Assembly (NCBI RefSeq): GCF_021559775.1
Contig: NZ_CP056047.1
Coordinates: forward strand, 1,674,001-1,738,000
DNA from: Gillisella vitis
Lineage (GTDB): Bacteria > Pseudomonadota > Alphaproteobacteria > Rhizobiales > Rhizobiaceae
Direction of reading: 5' to 3'
Length of the DNA stretch: 64,000 bases
Numbering within the stretch: the stretch's first letter is position 1; the number at the start of each line of letters is the position of its first letter. This document shows positions 1-11,453 of this stretch, piece by piece. Both the position numbers and the translations under genes were made by a program. The notes beneath the pieces are model-generated. The model was not told the DNA's origin. It was given only the letters and a program-made list of their open reading frames with translations, and ran no database searches.

Positions 1-900
1 CCAGATGTCATGACCGGGAAAACTGGGCAGGGCTGGATGCAAGACCCGCGCAACATCGTCCCTCGTCTCCAGCCATCCGGCAACGGTACGAGCACTGCGA
101 TCGTGATGGGCAAGCCTGACCGCCATGGTTCTAAGACCACGCAGAACCATATAGCTATCCTCTGCCGAACCGCAGAGGCCCATGGCGCCATTGGCAGCCT
201 TGAGGCGCGGCCAGCAGGCCGCATTGGCCGAAACCGTCCCCATCAGGATGTCGGAATGGCCAGCCGGATATTTGGTTGCTGCCTGCATGGAGATATCAAC
301 ACCGAAATCCAATGGCCGGAAATAGAGCGGCGTTGCCCAGGTATTGTCCATGCTGACCACGGCGCCATGACTATGAGCGATGTCAGCCAGAAGGCGAATA
401 TCCTGCATTTCGAATGTGTTGCTGCCGGGAGCCTCGGCGTGAACCAGCTTTGTATTGGCGCGCATCAGCGATGCTAGTCCCGCACCGATGGCGGGGTCGT
501 AATACTCGACCTCCACCCCCATCCGCTTCAACATCGTATCGCAGAAATGTCGGGCCGGATCATAAACCGAATCAACGATCAGCGCATGATCGCCAGGCGA
601 CAGAAAGGCCAGGAAAGGGACGGTAATCGCAGCGAGGCCGGAGGGCAGTATAATCGTTCCAGCCGACCCTTCCAGCACGTCTATCGCATCGCAGAGCGCG
701 TCCGTCGTCGGCGTGCCGCGGGTGCCATAGGTATATTTCTGCGTCCGTGTTTCCATGCTTTCGGCAGTCGGAAACAACACCGTCGATGCCTTGACGATCG
801 GCGGATTGACAAAACCATGGTAGCTCGAGGGATCATGGCCGATATGGCACAATTTCGTATTGGTGCCGGCGCTCGTCAACCAGTCTTTTTTGTCGGACAT
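1..900 (-). CDS. metC: Cystathionine beta-lyase, 3' end cut by the window edge
   Basis: PLP-dependent lyase that converts cystathionine to homocysteine in methionine synthesis, a cytoplasmic Cys/Met-metabolism fold-type I enzyme. Reading leftward from ATG 900-898 gives 300 open codons running off the window, out of about 390-400 expected. Visible family features are an N-terminal NPPIVKASTV block, the YGTRGTPT segment that binds the neighbouring subunit's cofactor phosphate, the SVYDP substrate tyrosine region, the VSMDNTWATP block with the cofactor aspartate, and ATKYPAGHSD with the Schiff-base lysine. It is divergent from aapJ; a metC-like gene upstream of aapJ is also known in Rhizobium. 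A cystathionine gamma-synthase cannot be wholly excluded, but the motif set fits MetC. Confidence 0.9.
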   Translation of the reverse strand, partial: MSDKKDWLTSAGTNTKLCHIGHDPSSYHGFVNPPIVKASTVLFPTAESMETRTQKYTYGTRGTPTTDALCDAIDVLEGSAGTIILPSGLAAITVPFLAFLSPGDHALIVDSVYDPARHFCDTMLKRMGVEVEYYDPAIGAGLASLMRANTKLVHAEAPGSNTFEMQDIRLLADIAHSHGAVVSMDNTWATPLYFRPLDFGVDISMQAATKYPAGHSDILMGTVSANAACWPRLKAANGAMGLCGSAEDSYMVLRGLRTMAVRLAHHDRSARTVAGWLETRDDVARVLHPALPSFPGHDIW

Positions 901-1339
901 CCGCTATAACTGCCTTTTTCACGTGCTGGCCGCCTGCCCGATCGAGCAATTTGCCAAGAGTTATGACTATCGAAAATAGCGGCGCAATCTACCTTGTTAT
1001 CGGTTTATCGCCGCCGCTTCTCCACTTCTTTTTTTGAACAGGCCAGCCAAGCATGGTCAAGCCTTGCCGCGTCACCGGGACAATGAAATTCAATGGCGCC
1101 ATTTAGACTAAATTTTCATCATCAACTGCGGCTTTCCTGTGTTGTAGGCCTATTTTATGAGCAAAAAAATCGAATTGCCACTTTTCGACGCAATTTCCAC
1201 CCATCAACACTTGACCATGAACCCATTTATGAATGTGATGGGCTTGCTAGGGTCACAACCCGGGCACCGGTGCATGGAGAGGGGCAAGAGCCATGTCAGG
1301 CACCGGAGGGAAGACAAACAGAAAAAAAGGTTGGGAAAC
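901..1339. promoter_or_regulatory. Divergent metC/aapJ control region with two adjacent palindromes
   Basis: This 439-base spacer carries promoters for both flanking genes. Two adjoining perfect palindromes are visible: AATGGCGCCATT at 1092-1103 and TTTAGACTAAA at 1102-1112. A CTTGAC hexamer at 1210-1215 is a candidate -35 for aapJ, with a weak -10 about 17 bases later. Reading frames that cross this stretch show no coding character. The palindromes are plausible operators, but no regulator can be named from sequence alone. Confidence 0.4.
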
Positions 1340-2365
1340 ATGAAAAAGACGCTCCTGTCAGTTGCGCTTGGCGCTGCGGCATTTGGTTTTGGCGCATCGG
1401 CAGCCTCGGCCGACACGCTGAGCGATGTTAAGGCAAAAGGCTTTGTTCAATGCGGCGTCAGCCAGGGCATTCCGGGATTTTCCGCTCCGAATGACAAGGG
1501 CGACTGGTCGGGTCTGGATGTCGATTACTGCCGCGGCATTGCTGCCGCCGTCTTCGGCGACGCCTCCAAGGCCAAGTTTACGCCGCTGTCCAGCAAAGAC
1601 CGCTTCCCCGCATTGCAGTCGGGTGAAGTCGATGTGCTGACGCGTAACACCACCTGGACGATCAGCCGCGACACCTCGCTCGGCTTCAACTTCCGCACCG
1701 TCAACTATTATGACGGCCAGGGTTTTATGGCTAAAAAGAGCCTCAACGTGAAATCGGCTCTGGAACTGTCCGGCGCTGCTGTCTGCGTTCAGACCGGCAC
1801 CACGACCGAATTGAACCTGGCCGACTATTTCAAGGCCAACGGCCTGAAATACAACCCGGTCGTGTTCGAAAAGGAAGACGACGCAACTTCGGCTTACGAC
1901 GCTGGTCGTTGCGACGTTTACACCACCGACCAATCCGGCCTCTATGCCATCCGCTTGAAGCTGAAGAACCCCGATGACAACATGGTTCTGCCGGAAGTCA
2001 TTTCCAAGGAGCCGCTCGGACCGGCTGTGCGTCAGGGCGACGACAAGTGGTTCGACGTGGTCAGCTGGGTTCACTATGCCATGGTGAACGCTGAAGAAGC
2101 TGGCGTGACCTCGAAGAATGTCGATGACATGAAGAGCAGCGGCAGCCCTGACATCAAGCGTATGCTGGGTGCAGAATCCGGCAGCAAGCTGGGTACCGAT
2201 CTCGGCCTTAAGGAAGACTGGGCCTATAATGTCATCAAGCTTGTCGGCAATTACGGCGAAGTCTTCGATCGCAATGTCGGCGCCGGTAGCCCACTGAAAA
2301 TTGCCCGCGGTGGCAACGCTTTGTGGACCAAGGGCGGCCTGCAGTACGGCCCGCCGATCCGCTGA
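1340..2365 (+). CDS. aapJ: General L-amino acid ABC transporter, periplasmic binding protein AapJ
   Basis: Periplasmic receptor of the Aap system, a broad-range L-amino acid importer of the polar amino acid (PAAT) family. The 341-residue product matches the AapJ length. It begins with a clear Sec signal peptide (MKKTLLSVALGAAAFGFGASAASA, about 24 residues, cut after ASA), followed by the SBP_bac_3 fold (VKAKGFVQCGVSQGIPGFS, then GLDVDYCRGIAAAVFG). The ATG at 1340 is chosen because it yields the signal peptide and is preceded by a purine-rich AAAAGG. First gene of aapJQMP. A strong hairpin directly downstream probably sets its excess over the permease subunits. Confidence 0.95.
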   Translation: MKKTLLSVALGAAAFGFGASAASADTLSDVKAKGFVQCGVSQGIPGFSAPNDKGDWSGLDVDYCRGIAAAVFGDASKAKFTPLSSKDRFPALQSGEVDVLTRNTTWTISRDTSLGFNFRTVNYYDGQGFMAKKSLNVKSALELSGAAVCVQTGTTTELNLADYFKANGLKYNPVVFEKEDDATSAYDAGRCDVYTTDQSGLYAIRLKLKNPDDNMVLPEVISKEPLGPAVRQGDDKWFDVVSWVHYAMVNAEEAGVTSKNVDDMKSSGSPDIKRMLGAESGSKLGTDLGLKEDWAYNVIKLVGNYGEVFDRNVGAGSPLKIARGGNALWTKGGLQYGPPIR

Positions 2366-2407
2366 TCCGCAACCGGGTCCGATAACCAACCCAAACCAAG
2401 CCTTTCT

Positions 2408-2435
2408 GGGGAGGCGGTGTCCGCACCGCCTCCCC
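2408..2435 (+). promoter_or_regulatory. Intercistronic hairpin between aapJ and aapQ
   Basis: A perfect 12-bp stem (GGGGAGGCGGTG with CACCGCCTCCCC) closes a TCCG tetraloop of the stable UNCG type. No T-run follows, so full termination is unlikely. Hairpins in this position in ABC operons commonly protect the binding-protein message from 3' exonucleases or attenuate read-through; that role here is inferred from position. Confidence 0.75.
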
Positions 2436-2498
2436 ATTGCAAAAGGGCAAGGACATGCGCACCCAAAACCAAGGGTGAAAAAGGGGGAAAAAGCCTCA

Positions 2499-3695
2499 AT
2501 GGCAATACAGGATTCGAGCTCCTCTAAAACCGGATCGGTCAGCGCGGCATCGCTCATCTACGACCCGAAGGTCCGTGGCATATTTTATCAGGTGGTTACC
2601 TTAGTAATTTTGGTCGCCTTCATTTGGATGGTCGCCAACAATACCATTCACAATCTCCAAAAAGCCAATATCACATCTGGCTTCGGCTTCCTGCAAGGCC
2701 GCTCCGGTTTCGACATCGGCCAGCAATTGATCAGCTACAGCAGCGATTCGACCTATGGTCGCGCACTTCTCGTCGGCCTGCTCAATACGCTGCAAGTCGC
2801 CGTGGCTGGCATCATCACCGCCTCAATCATCGGCTTTGCCGTCGGTCTCGGCCGATTGTCGCACAACTGGTTGATCGCCAAGCTCTGCCAGGTCTATGTC
2901 GAGATTTTCCGCAATATTCCGCCGCTGCTGGTCATCTTCTTCTGGTACCGCGGTGTCATCGCCATTCTGCCGCAGGCGCGCGATTCCATCGCGCTGCCTT
3001 TCGATATCTATCTGAACAATCGCGGCGTCACCTTTCCAAAGGCGATTTTCGGCGACGAGGCCTGGCTGCTGTTGCCAGCCATCGCGATAGGGATCGTTCT
3101 TTCCATTCTCCTCAGGAAATGGGCCCGCAAGCGCCAGATGGCGACAGGCCAACAATTTCCAATCCTATGGTCGTCGCTGGCGCTGATCGTCGGCCTTCCA
3201 GTCCTGGTGTTTATGGCGATCGGCATGCCGCTGACCTTCGATCTTCCAATTGTCGGCCGGTTCAACATGCAGGGCGGTTCGGTCGTCGGACCCGAGTTCA
3301 CCTCGCTGTTTCTGGCGCTGTCCTTCTACACCGCCGCTTTCATAGCGGAAATCGTTCGCGGTGGCATCAAGGCTGTGTCCAAGGGGCAGACAGAAGCGGC
3401 CAGCGCGCTCGGCCTCAAGCATAGCCACACCTCACGGCTCATTGTCGTGCCGCAGGCAATGCGGATTATCATTCCGCCGCTGACCAGCCAGTATCTCAAC
3501 CTTGCGAAAAACTCATCCCTGGCTGTTGCCATCGGCTTTGCCGATATCGTCGCGGTTGGTGGTACGATTCTCAATCAGACCGGACAGGCCGTCGAAATCG
3601 TTGCCGTCTGGCTGGCCGTCTACCTGACGATCAGCATCAGCACTGCGCTCTTCATGAACTGGTTTAATGCCAAGATGGCGCTGGTCGAGAGGTAA
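2499..3695 (+). CDS. aapQ: General L-amino acid ABC transporter permease AapQ
   Basis: Inner-membrane permease that pairs with AapM to form the amino-acid channel. The 398-residue product has a hydrophobic segment near residues 29-47, a long periplasmic insertion typical of AapQ and absent from most PAAT permeases, and a His/Glu/Gln-type PAAT core. The EAA loop contacting the ATPase is [21 protein letters not shown]-like ([19 protein letters not shown] near residue 290). The ATG at 2499 gives the right length; upstream in-frame starts would add a hairpin-derived stretch. aapM starts five bases after its stop, pointing to coupled translation. Confidence 0.93.
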   Translation: MAIQDSSSSKTGSVSAASLIYDPKVRGIFYQVVTLVILVAFIWMVANNTIHNLQKANITSGFGFLQGRSGFDIGQQLISYSSDSTYGRALLVGLLNTLQVAVAGIITASIIGFAVGLGRLSHNWLIAKLCQVYVEIFRNIPPLLVIFFWYRGVIAILPQARDSIALPFDIYLNNRGVTFPKAIFGDEAWLLLPAIAIGIVLSILLRKWARKRQMATGQQFPILWSSLALIVGLPVLVFMAIGMPLTFDLPIVGRFNMQGGSVVGPEFTSLFLALSFYTAAFIAEIVRGGIKAVSKGQTEAASALGLKHSHTSRLIVVPQAMRIIIPPLTSQYLNLAKNSSLAVAIGFADIVAVGGTILNQTGQAVEIVAVWLAVYLTISISTALFMNWFNAKMALVER

Positions 3696-3699
3696 TATC

Positions 3700-4854
3700 A
3701 TGGCATTACACACCCCTGTATTCGTACGCACGGAGATGGTGTCCGCCTCTCCGGCCCCCGCTGGCCAGATCGGCACGACGGCCTGGGTCCGCAAGAATCT
3801 GATTGCGACCCCGAAAGACGTTGTGCTGACCTTGCTGGCATTGGCCTTTCTGGCCTATGTCCTGCCCGGCTTGATCAACTGGCTGTTCGTCCACGCTGTC
3901 TGGTCTGGAGCAGGCCGCATTGCCTGCCTTACCGTATCTCAGGGCGGGGCCTTGCCCGATGGCAGCGCTGGGGCCTGCTGGGCCTTTGTCGGCGCCAAAT
4001 TCCAGCAATTCATCTTCGGGCGCTATCCGAGCGAAGAGATCTGGCGGCCGTTGACCGTCATGGTCCTTTTCGCCGTCCTGCTGGCACCCATGCTGATCCC
4101 GAAGGCGCCGTTCAAGGGCACCAATGCCTTACTGCTGTTTCTGGTGCTGCCGGTGGTTTCCTTCTTTTTGCTCACCGGCGGCTTTGGCCTCGAGCATGTG
4201 GAAACGGCCCGCTGGGGCGGCCTGATGGTGACCCTGATCCTGTCCTTCTTTGGGATCGCGGTTTCGCTGCCGGTTGGCATCATGTTGGCGCTTGGCCGCC
4301 GGTCGACCATGCCGGTCATCAAGATGCTCTGCGTGATCTTCATCGAAGTGGTGCGCGGCGTCCCCTTGATCACCGTACTGTTCATGGCCAGCGTCATGCT
4401 GCCGTTATTCCTTCCCGATGGCTGGAGTTTCGATAAGTTGCTGCGCGCTTTGGTCGGTGTCTCGATCTTCTCATCGGCTTATATGGCTGAAGTCATTCGC
4501 GGCGGCCTGCAGGCGATTCCCAAGGGACAGTTCGAAGGTGCCGATTCTCTTGGCCTGAGCTACTGGCAGAAAATCCGGCTGATCGTCCTGCCGCAGGCGA
4601 TCAAGCTGGTCATTCCGGGTATCGTCAATACCTTTATCGGGCTGTTCAAGGATACGTCGCTGGTCTCGATCATTGGCATGTTCGACCTCCTGGGTATCGT
4701 CATCCTCAACCTGTCGGACTCCAACTGGGCAACGCCTGAGACAGCCGTAACCGGTCTGGTGTTTGCAGGCTTCATCTACTGGCTGTTCTGCTTCAGCATG
4801 TCGCGCTACTCGTATTTCATGGAACGGCACCTCGACACGGGCCACAAGCACTAG
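3700..4854 (+). CDS. aapM: General L-amino acid ABC transporter permease AapM
   Basis: Second inner-membrane permease of the Aap importer, 384 residues, matching AapM. It has several transmembrane segments (for example around residues 41-62, 120-135 and 145-165) and the C-terminal BPD_transp_1 core with the EAA motif [20 protein letters not shown]. The ATG at 3700 lies four bases after the aapQ stop with GAGAGG as ribosome site, which excludes the earlier in-frame start. It has no recognisable enzyme features. The aapM-aapP gap of 111 bases holds no gene. Confidence 0.93.
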   Translation: MALHTPVFVRTEMVSASPAPAGQIGTTAWVRKNLIATPKDVVLTLLALAFLAYVLPGLINWLFVHAVWSGAGRIACLTVSQGGALPDGSAGACWAFVGAKFQQFIFGRYPSEEIWRPLTVMVLFAVLLAPMLIPKAPFKGTNALLLFLVLPVVSFFLLTGGFGLEHVETARWGGLMVTLILSFFGIAVSLPVGIMLALGRRSTMPVIKMLCVIFIEVVRGVPLITVLFMASVMLPLFLPDGWSFDKLLRALVGVSIFSSAYMAEVIRGGLQAIPKGQFEGADSLGLSYWQKIRLIVLPQAIKLVIPGIVNTFIGLFKDTSLVSIIGMFDLLGIVILNLSDSNWATPETAVTGLVFAGFIYWLFCFSMSRYSYFMERHLDTGHKH

Positions 4855-4965
4855 CATCTGTCGGTTTCGACCTGATCCGGCAGTTGCTTCATTCTTTCGT
4901 TCGTTTGTCGGGACAAGATCGACGTCCGGCTTTCCTGACAAACTCCACTTCTAGGAAACTCAATT

Positions 4966-5736
4966 ATGGCTGAAGCTCAAACCTCCATCGAGAAAGCCCC
5001 GACCAAGACCGCAATCGAATTGATTGCCATGAACAAATGGTATGGCGAATTTCACGTCCTTCGTGACATCAACCTCAAGGTCGCGACCGGCGAGCGGATC
5101 GTCATCGCAGGTCCGTCGGGCTCCGGCAAGTCGACGATGATCCGCTGCATCAACCGGTTGGAGGAACACCAGACCGGACAGATTATCGTCGACGACATCG
5201 AGTTGACCAACGACCTCAAGAAGATCGATGAAGTCCGTCGCGAAGTCGGCATGGTGTTCCAGCACTTCAATCTGTTCCCGCATCTGACGATCCTCGAAAA
5301 TTGCACACTGGCACCGATCTGGGTCCGCAAGATGCCGAAGAAGGAAGCCGAAGAAGTTGCGATGCACTATCTGAAGCGCGTCAAGATCCCGGAACAGGCC
5401 AATAAATATCCAGGCCAGCTCTCCGGTGGCCAGCAGCAGCGCGTGGCTATTGCACGTGCGCTCTGCATGAAGCCGAAGATCATGCTATTCGACGAACCGA
5501 CCTCGGCACTTGACCCGGAAATGGTCAAGGAAGTGCTGGACACTATGGTGGGTCTGGCGGAAGAGGGCATGACCATGCTCTGCGTTACCCATGAAATGGG
5601 CTTCGCCCGCCAGGTTGCCGACCGGGTGATCTTCATGGACCAGGGCCAGATCGTCGAACAGAACGCGCCCGCCGAATTCTTCGACAACCCGCAGCACGAG
5701 CGCACCAAGCTGTTCCTCAGCCAGATCCTGCACTAA
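4966..5736 (+). CDS. aapP: General L-amino acid ABC transporter ATPase AapP
   Basis: Cytoplasmic ATPase that drives Aap import, 256 residues. The motifs are in canonical order: Walker [10 protein letters not shown] near residue 49, Q-loop [13 protein letters not shown] signature LSGGQQQR, Walker [14 protein letters not shown], and switch histidine [12 protein letters not shown] 4966 is preceded by AGGA nine bases upstream. It ends the aapJQMP operon. The convergent amidase and a set of palindromic repeats lie beyond its stop. Confidence 0.95.
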   Translation: MAEAQTSIEKAPTKTAIELIAMNKWYGEFHVLRDINLKVATGERIVIAGPSGSGKSTMIRCINRLEEHQTGQIIVDDIELTNDLKKIDEVRREVGMVFQHFNLFPHLTILENCTLAPIWVRKMPKKEAEEVAMHYLKRVKIPEQANKYPGQLSGGQQQRVAIARALCMKPKIMLFDEPTSALDPEMVKEVLDTMVGLAEEGMTMLCVTHEMGFARQVADRVIFMDQGQIVEQNAPAEFFDNPQHERTKLFLSQILH

Positions 5737-5745
5737 AGTTTGTTA

Positions 5746-5835
5746 GGGAAAACTGGAATCCGGTTTCCCGAAAAGACAAACGAAACCAAGAGAAGCGAGA
5801 GTCTGTCTGGTTCAATCTGGACCTGGCAGACTCTC
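5746..5835. repeat. RIME-like palindromic intergenic repeat
   Basis: The stretch after aapP reads GGGAAAACTGGAATCCGGTTTCCC, then AAAAGACAAACGAAAC, then a 9-bp perfect inverted repeat (GAGAGTCTG 5797-5805 with CAGACTCTC 5827-5835). The wording resembles the rhizobial intergenic mosaic elements I know from Rhizobiaceae genomes. No T-run follows, so it is not a standard terminator. Family assignment is from memory and needs a search. Confidence 0.5.
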
Positions 5836-5868
5836 GGATCTGACCGGTCTCGACCGTTTGCCTGAAAA

Positions 5869-5898
5869 GCCATGACGAATTGCAGAATTTGTCATGGC
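5869..5898. terminator. Hairpin between convergent aapP and amidase genes
   Basis: GCCATGACGAATT pairs over 13 positions (one G-T) with AATTTGTCATGGC around a GCAG tetraloop. It is followed by TGTATTTGATAG rather than a clean T-run. Its place between two convergent genes suggests a bidirectional transcription end, perhaps weak. Confidence 0.55.
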
Positions 5899-5911
5899 TG
5901 TATTTGATAGA

Positions 5912-5930
5912 GCGACATTGTTGATGTCGC
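5912..5930. repeat. Short inverted repeat GCGACAT/ATGTCGC
   Basis: A 7-bp perfect stem with a TGTTG loop, flanked by AGAG and CTCT that can extend the pairing. It is the third hairpin in the roughly 130 bases before the amidase 3' end. No independent function is evident. Confidence 0.45.
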
Positions 5931-5993
5931 CCTCTCCGCCAAGGCTTACCCCCGCTCCTACAGTGCTTCAAACGAATTTATAAACCGCGCATT

Positions 5994-7391
5994 TTATAAG
6001 GTTTTGGGGCGAGCGGGCGGCCCTTGCACGGCCTTTGCCAGTGAAAACAGCAGGGGCTCCTGGAATGGAAATGCCATTAAATCCAGCCCAACCGGTAGGC
6101 CTTCATATTGCCCTACCGGCACGTTTATGGCCGGCCATCCAAGCGCTGAAGCCAGTACGCCATTGCGTTCGGGTCTCGACTGTTCACCGATCAAAAGAGC
6201 CGCGCGCTGTTGAACAGGGTAGGCCAGCGCGTCAAGCCCATGCTCCAGCATAATCTGCTCGGTAAGCGTTCGTATCGTTTTCGCAGCAGCGATCTTACGG
6301 GCATAAACTAGCTTCGCGTCATCCCTATCCGATTCCAGGGCCGTTTTAAGCAACATATGCATGGTCGAATGCGGCCAGCGTCCGTCTTCGACATAGGCTC
6401 TGAAGCTACGGATCGGGGCATGGGTATTCAAGCCGCTTAACCAGCCATCGAATGCGCTTTCAAATTCGTGCGCATGTAACGCCAGATCATTATATAACGA
6501 TAGAGAATTGAACTGTGGTTCAGCGATATCGACAACAACGACATCGCTGTTGCTAAGCCGCTCAAAAGCAGCATCCAGGCATTGATTTATGCCGACATGC
6601 TCCTGACCTGTACCAAACAGCCCACACAGCACACCGATGCGCATACCCTCGACTTTCGGCCATCGTGAAACGTTAAGACCGTTCCTATCGAAATCTCGGG
6701 CCGCCAAACTCACGGCGTCATCCCTATCAAAGCCAATCATCATCCGAAATGCCAGTGCCAGATCTTCGAGCGTCCCCGCGAGCGGCCCCAGCACGTCCAT
6801 GGTCGGCGAGACGGGAATCGTGCCGCTTCGGGCGATCAGCCCCCGGCTTGGCCTCAATCCGAAAGCGCCGCAAACATGCGCGGGATTGCGGATCGAATTC
6901 ACCGTTTCCGTACCTAACGCAACCGTACAGGCCCCAATCGCCACAGCAATGGCCGAGCCGCCGGAAGATCCAGCTGGCGTACGGGACGGATCGTAGGGAT
7001 TGAGTGACTGGCCGCCAAGCGAGCTTAATGTGCTTCCCGCCCCGGCCAGTTCATCCAGATTGGTCTTGCCGATCACCACCGCGCCATGCTGCTTCAACTG
7101 GCGCAGCGCAAAGGCATCACGACGCGGAACATAGTCTTTAAGGGCGACGGCCCCGCCGGTCGTATTCAGCCCCGCGGTTTCAATATTGTCCTTGACGGCA
7201 ACAATCATGCCCCGTAGCGGAAGGTACTCACCCTCTTCATGCCGACGGTCCACCGATTTAGCCTCATCCAACACCAATGGATTGAGGCAGAGGAACGCAT
7301 TAAGCTGCCCGAAAATCCGGAGGTTCTCCAGGCAACGTTCCGCATGAGCGACAGACAAGCCGAGCGTTGCCCCTTGATCCTCCACAACCAT
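5994..7391 (-). CDS. Amidase signature family hydrolase
   Basis: Hydrolase of the amidase signature (AS) family, 465 residues, probably cytoplasmic; no signal peptide. The Ser-cisSer-Lys triad is visible: lysine in VAVKDNIETAG, the serine pair in TPAGSSGGSA, and the nucleophile serine in GTETVNSIRNPA, where many relatives have GTDTGGSIR. FGLRPSRG follows as usual. ATG 7391 is preferred over TTG 7400 because GGAG lies 12 bases upstream. Substrate cannot be told; GatA, AtzF-like and general acylamidases share these motifs, but there is no gatB or gatC beside it. Its start lies 66 bases beyond the alaS stop. Confidence 0.82.
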   Translation of the reverse strand: MVVEDQGATLGLSVAHAERCLENLRIFGQLNAFLCLNPLVLDEAKSVDRRHEEGEYLPLRGMIVAVKDNIETAGLNTTGGAVALKDYVPRRDAFALRQLKQHGAVVIGKTNLDELAGAGSTLSSLGGQSLNPYDPSRTPAGSSGGSAIAVAIGACTVALGTETVNSIRNPAHVCGAFGLRPSRGLIARSGTIPVSPTMDVLGPLAGTLEDLALAFRMMIGFDRDDAVSLAARDFDRNGLNVSRWPKVEGMRIGVLCGLFGTGQEHVGINQCLDAAFERLSNSDVVVVDIAEPQFNSLSLYNDLALHAHEFESAFDGWLSGLNTHAPIRSFRAYVEDGRWPHSTMHMLLKTALESDRDDAKLVYARKIAAAKTIRTLTEQIMLEHGLDALAYPVQQRAALLIGEQSRPERNGVLASALGWPAINVPVGQYEGLPVGLDLMAFPFQEPLLFSLAKAVQGPPARPKTL

Positions 7392-7457
7392 AAACCGCAA
7401 GCTCCGAGCGACAGTGTCGGACCGAAAAGAGGAAGCCGACCATCTTAAAGCCTAGGA

Positions 7458-10121
7458 TTAGGCCGCCTCAATGGCCTTGGCAACGGCTTCGATGGCATCG
7501 TCGGCCTTGGCACCATCAGGGCCACCTGCCTGGGCCATATCAGGCCGTCCACCGCCACCCTTACCACCAAGGGCGGACGAGGCAATACGGACCAAATCGA
7601 CGGCGGAAACCTTGCTGGTCAGATCACCCGTCACACTCGCGACAGCACTGGCTTTGCCATCCTCAGCAACTGCGATCAGCAGGACAACGCCAGACCCGAG
7701 TACAGATTTGGCCTCGTCGGCCATGCCCTTGAGATCCTTAGGATCAATCCCAGCGAGTTGCTTGCCGATGAACTTGATCCCACCTAACTCGCGCGGCACG
7801 TCGGCAGCGCCGGTTGAACCGCCGCCCATAGCAAGCTTCCGCTTGGCATCAGCCAATTCGCGTTCCAGCTTGCGGCGCTCGTCCACCAAAGCTTCGACGC
7901 GAGAAACGACATCGACGGGTTGGACCTTCAAGGCGGATGCCAGCGCTTTGACACGCTCATCCTGTTCGGCCAGATAGGCACGGGCGGATTCGCCAGTCAG
8001 TGCCTCGATCCGGCGGACGCCTGCACCAACAGCGCTTTCCGCCACCAGACGCACCAAGCCGATATCGCCTGTCGCCGAGACATGCGTTCCACCGCAAAGC
8101 TCAATGGAATAGGGCCTGCCCGCCTTGGGACCGCGCACCGCCGTCCCCATCGACACGACACGCACTTCATCGCCATACTTCTCGCCAAACAGCGCCATGG
8201 CACCCTCGGCAATCGCATCATCCACCGCCATCAAGCGGGTGGTGACAGCAGCATTCTGGACAATAATTTCATTGGCCATGTCTTCTACGATCTTCAACTC
8301 CTCCGCCGTCACAGGCTTTGGATGAGAAATATCGAAGCGAAGACGCTCCGGCGCAACCAGCGAGCCCTTCTGTGCCACATGGCTGCCCAGCACATCGCGC
8401 AACGCCTCATGCAGCAGATGTGTCGCGGAGTGGTTGGCCCGTAGCCTGGAGCGACGAGCATGATCAACATTGAGCGCGACGACCGTACCGGCGCGAACAG
8501 TCCCTTCACGAACAGTGGCAACGTGGACAAACAGCCCCTCGCCCTTCTTCAAGGTATCGCGCACCTCAAGAACGAACCCATCGCCAACGATCTCCCCTGT
8601 ATCGCCAACCTGGCCACCAGATTCGCCATAGAACGGCGTCTGGTTGACCACGACCTGAACATTCTCGCCCGCCGTAGCTTGCTCGATCACCGCACCATCA
8701 CGCACCAGCGCCTGAATTTCGCCCTCGGCGCTTTCGGCGGAATAACCGAGAAACTCGGTTGCGCCGTGCTTGTCCTTCAACTCGAACCAGACAGTTTCTG
8801 TCGCCTTGTCGCCGGAGCCGGACCAACTGGCACGGGCTTCGGCCTTCTGACGCTGCATGGCATCGTTAAAGCCGGTGATATCGACGCCAATGCCACGCGC
8901 GCGCAGCGCATCCTGCGTCAGATCCAGCGGAAAACCGTAGGTGTCGTAAAGCTTGAACGCGGTCTCGCCGTCAATACTATCGCCCTTGTTCAGAGTGGCG
9001 GTCGCGTCGGACAGCAGCGAAAGGCCACGCTCCAGCGTCTTGCGGAAACGGTTTTCCTCGAGCTTCAAGGTTTCGGAAATCAACGCCTCGGCGCGGACCA
9101 GTTCCGGGTAGGCGCGCCCCATCTGCTGCACAAGCACAGGCAGAAGCTTGTAAATCATCGGATCGCGAGAACCGAGCAGTTCCGCATGTCGCATGGCGCG
9201 GCGCATGATCCGGCGCAGAACATAGCCGCGGCCTTCGTTCGACGGCAACACACCGTCCGCAATCAGGAACGCAGAAGACCGCAGATGATCGGCAATCACC
9301 CGGTGGCTGGCCCGACGCTCACCTTCAGCCGGAACACCGGTGAGATCGACAGAAGCATCGATCAGGGCGCGGAACAGGTCGATATCGTAATTGTCATGCT
9401 TGCCCTGCAACAGGGCGGCAACCCGCTCCAGGCCCATGCCCGTATCAATGGACGGACGCGGCAGATCAACCCGTTGCTCCTTGGTCACCTGTTCATATTG
9501 CATGAAAACCAAGTTCCAGATCTCGATGAACCGGTCGCCATCCTCATCGGCGGAACCTGGAGGTCCGCCCCAGATATGGTCGCCGTGGTCATAAAAGATT
9601 TCGGAGCACGGACCGCAGGGACCGGTATCACCCATTGCCCAGAAATTGTCGCTGGTGCCAATCCGGATGATCTTCTCTTCCGGCAGACCCGCAATTTTCT
9701 TCCACAAGCCGAAGGCCTCATCATCGGTGTGATAGACGGTGACACAAAGCTTGTTGCGATCAATGCCGAATTCCCGGGTAATCAGGTTCCAGGCCAATTC
9801 GATGGCATTTTCCTTGAAATAATCGCCAAAGGAAAAATTGCCCAGCATTTCGAAAAACGTGTGATGGCGCGCCGTGTAACCGACATTGTCAAGATCGTTA
9901 TGCTTGCCCCCGGCCCGAACGCATTTTTGCGCCGTGGTCGCACGGGAATAAGGCCGATGCTCCAGTCCGGTGAAGACATTCTTGAATTGCACCATGCCGG
10001 CATTGGTGAACATCAACGTCGGGTCATTGCGGGGCACGAGCGGGCTCGACGCAACGACTTCATGACCATTGGTCTTGAAGTAATCGAGGAAGGTCGACCG
10101 AATGTCATTTACGCCGCTCAT
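7458..10121 (-). CDS. alaS: Alanyl-tRNA synthetase
   Basis: Essential cytoplasmic enzyme that charges tRNA-Ala, 887 residues, the usual length. The class II catalytic domain fills roughly the first 250 residues ([13 protein letters not shown], then [13 protein letters not shown] with zinc-like cysteines of alphaproteobacterial AlaRS). The editing domain shows the zinc ligands [11 protein letters not shown] and [10 protein letters not shown], which clear mischarged Ser and Gly. The DHHA1 C-terminal domain has the glycine-rich [22 protein letters not shown] 10121 is preceded by AAGGG. It lies 169 bases downstream of recA on the same strand, an order also familiar in other rhizobia. Confidence 0.97.
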   Translation of the reverse strand: MSGVNDIRSTFLDYFKTNGHEVVASSPLVPRNDPTLMFTNAGMVQFKNVFTGLEHRPYSRATTAQKCVRAGGKHNDLDNVGYTARHHTFFEMLGNFSFGDYFKENAIELAWNLITREFGIDRNKLCVTVYHTDDEAFGLWKKIAGLPEEKIIRIGTSDNFWAMGDTGPCGPCSEIFYDHGDHIWGGPPGSADEDGDRFIEIWNLVFMQYEQVTKEQRVDLPRPSIDTGMGLERVAALLQGKHDNYDIDLFRALIDASVDLTGVPAEGERRASHRVIADHLRSSAFLIADGVLPSNEGRGYVLRRIMRRAMRHAELLGSRDPMIYKLLPVLVQQMGRAYPELVRAEALISETLKLEENRFRKTLERGLSLLSDATATLNKGDSIDGETAFKLYDTYGFPLDLTQDALRARGIGVDITGFNDAMQRQKAEARASWSGSGDKATETVWFELKDKHGATEFLGYSAESAEGEIQALVRDGAVIEQATAGENVQVVVNQTPFYGESGGQVGDTGEIVGDGFVLEVRDTLKKGEGLFVHVATVREGTVRAGTVVALNVDHARRSRLRANHSATHLLHEALRDVLGSHVAQKGSLVAPERLRFDISHPKPVTAEELKIVEDMANEIIVQNAAVTTRLMAVDDAIAEGAMALFGEKYGDEVRVVSMGTAVRGPKAGRPYSIELCGGTHVSATGDIGLVRLVAESAVGAGVRRIEALTGESARAYLAEQDERVKALASALKVQPVDVVSRVEALVDERRKLERELADAKRKLAMGGGSTGAADVPRELGGIKFIGKQLAGIDPKDLKGMADEAKSVLGSGVVLLIAVAEDGKASAVASVTGDLTSKVSAVDLVRIASSALGGKGGGGRPDMAQAGGPDGAKADDAIEAVAKAIEAA

Positions 10122-10290
10122 GGGATGCCCTTGGAATAAGTGTCCGTTGCCGGACAGACGTCAGAAAACAACGGCTTTTATCGTCCGCCATGACGCCTGT
10201 CCAGCCTATCGAAAGAAAAGGGCCGGAGATGTAAATCCCCAGCCCGCAACAATGAACAGGTCCAACCGCCAGATAAACGGTCCCGATCGA

Positions 10291-11379
<1,089 letters not shown>

Positions 11380-11438
11380 TTGAACCACCTTTAGGTTATT
11401 GAAGCCGCGTAGGCAACGAAACAGCAGACACGAACTAT

Positions 11439-11453
11439 GTACATGGTTTGTTC
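11439..11453. promoter_or_regulatory. SOS (LexA) box in the recA promoter
   Basis: GTAC-N7-GTTC on the + strand (GAAC-N7-GTAC toward recA) matches seven of eight positions of the alphaproteobacterial LexA operator GTTC-N7-GTTC. It lies 59 bases upstream of the recA start. The consensus is established for this class; binding at this copy is inferred. Confidence 0.65.

Noticed and set aside
1157-1339. Extended N-terminus for AapJ
   Set aside because: It would put the clear signal peptide in the interior; ATG 1340 matches AapJ length.
6800-7000. Inactive amidase because GTDTGGSIR reads GTETVNSIR
   Set aside because: The nucleophile serine, the cis-serine and the lysine are all kept, and variants such as N before S-I-R are found in active family branches.
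8460-10139. Long open frame antisense to alaS
   Set aside because: It mirrors the codon bias of alaS (GC-rich third positions) and shows no family features.
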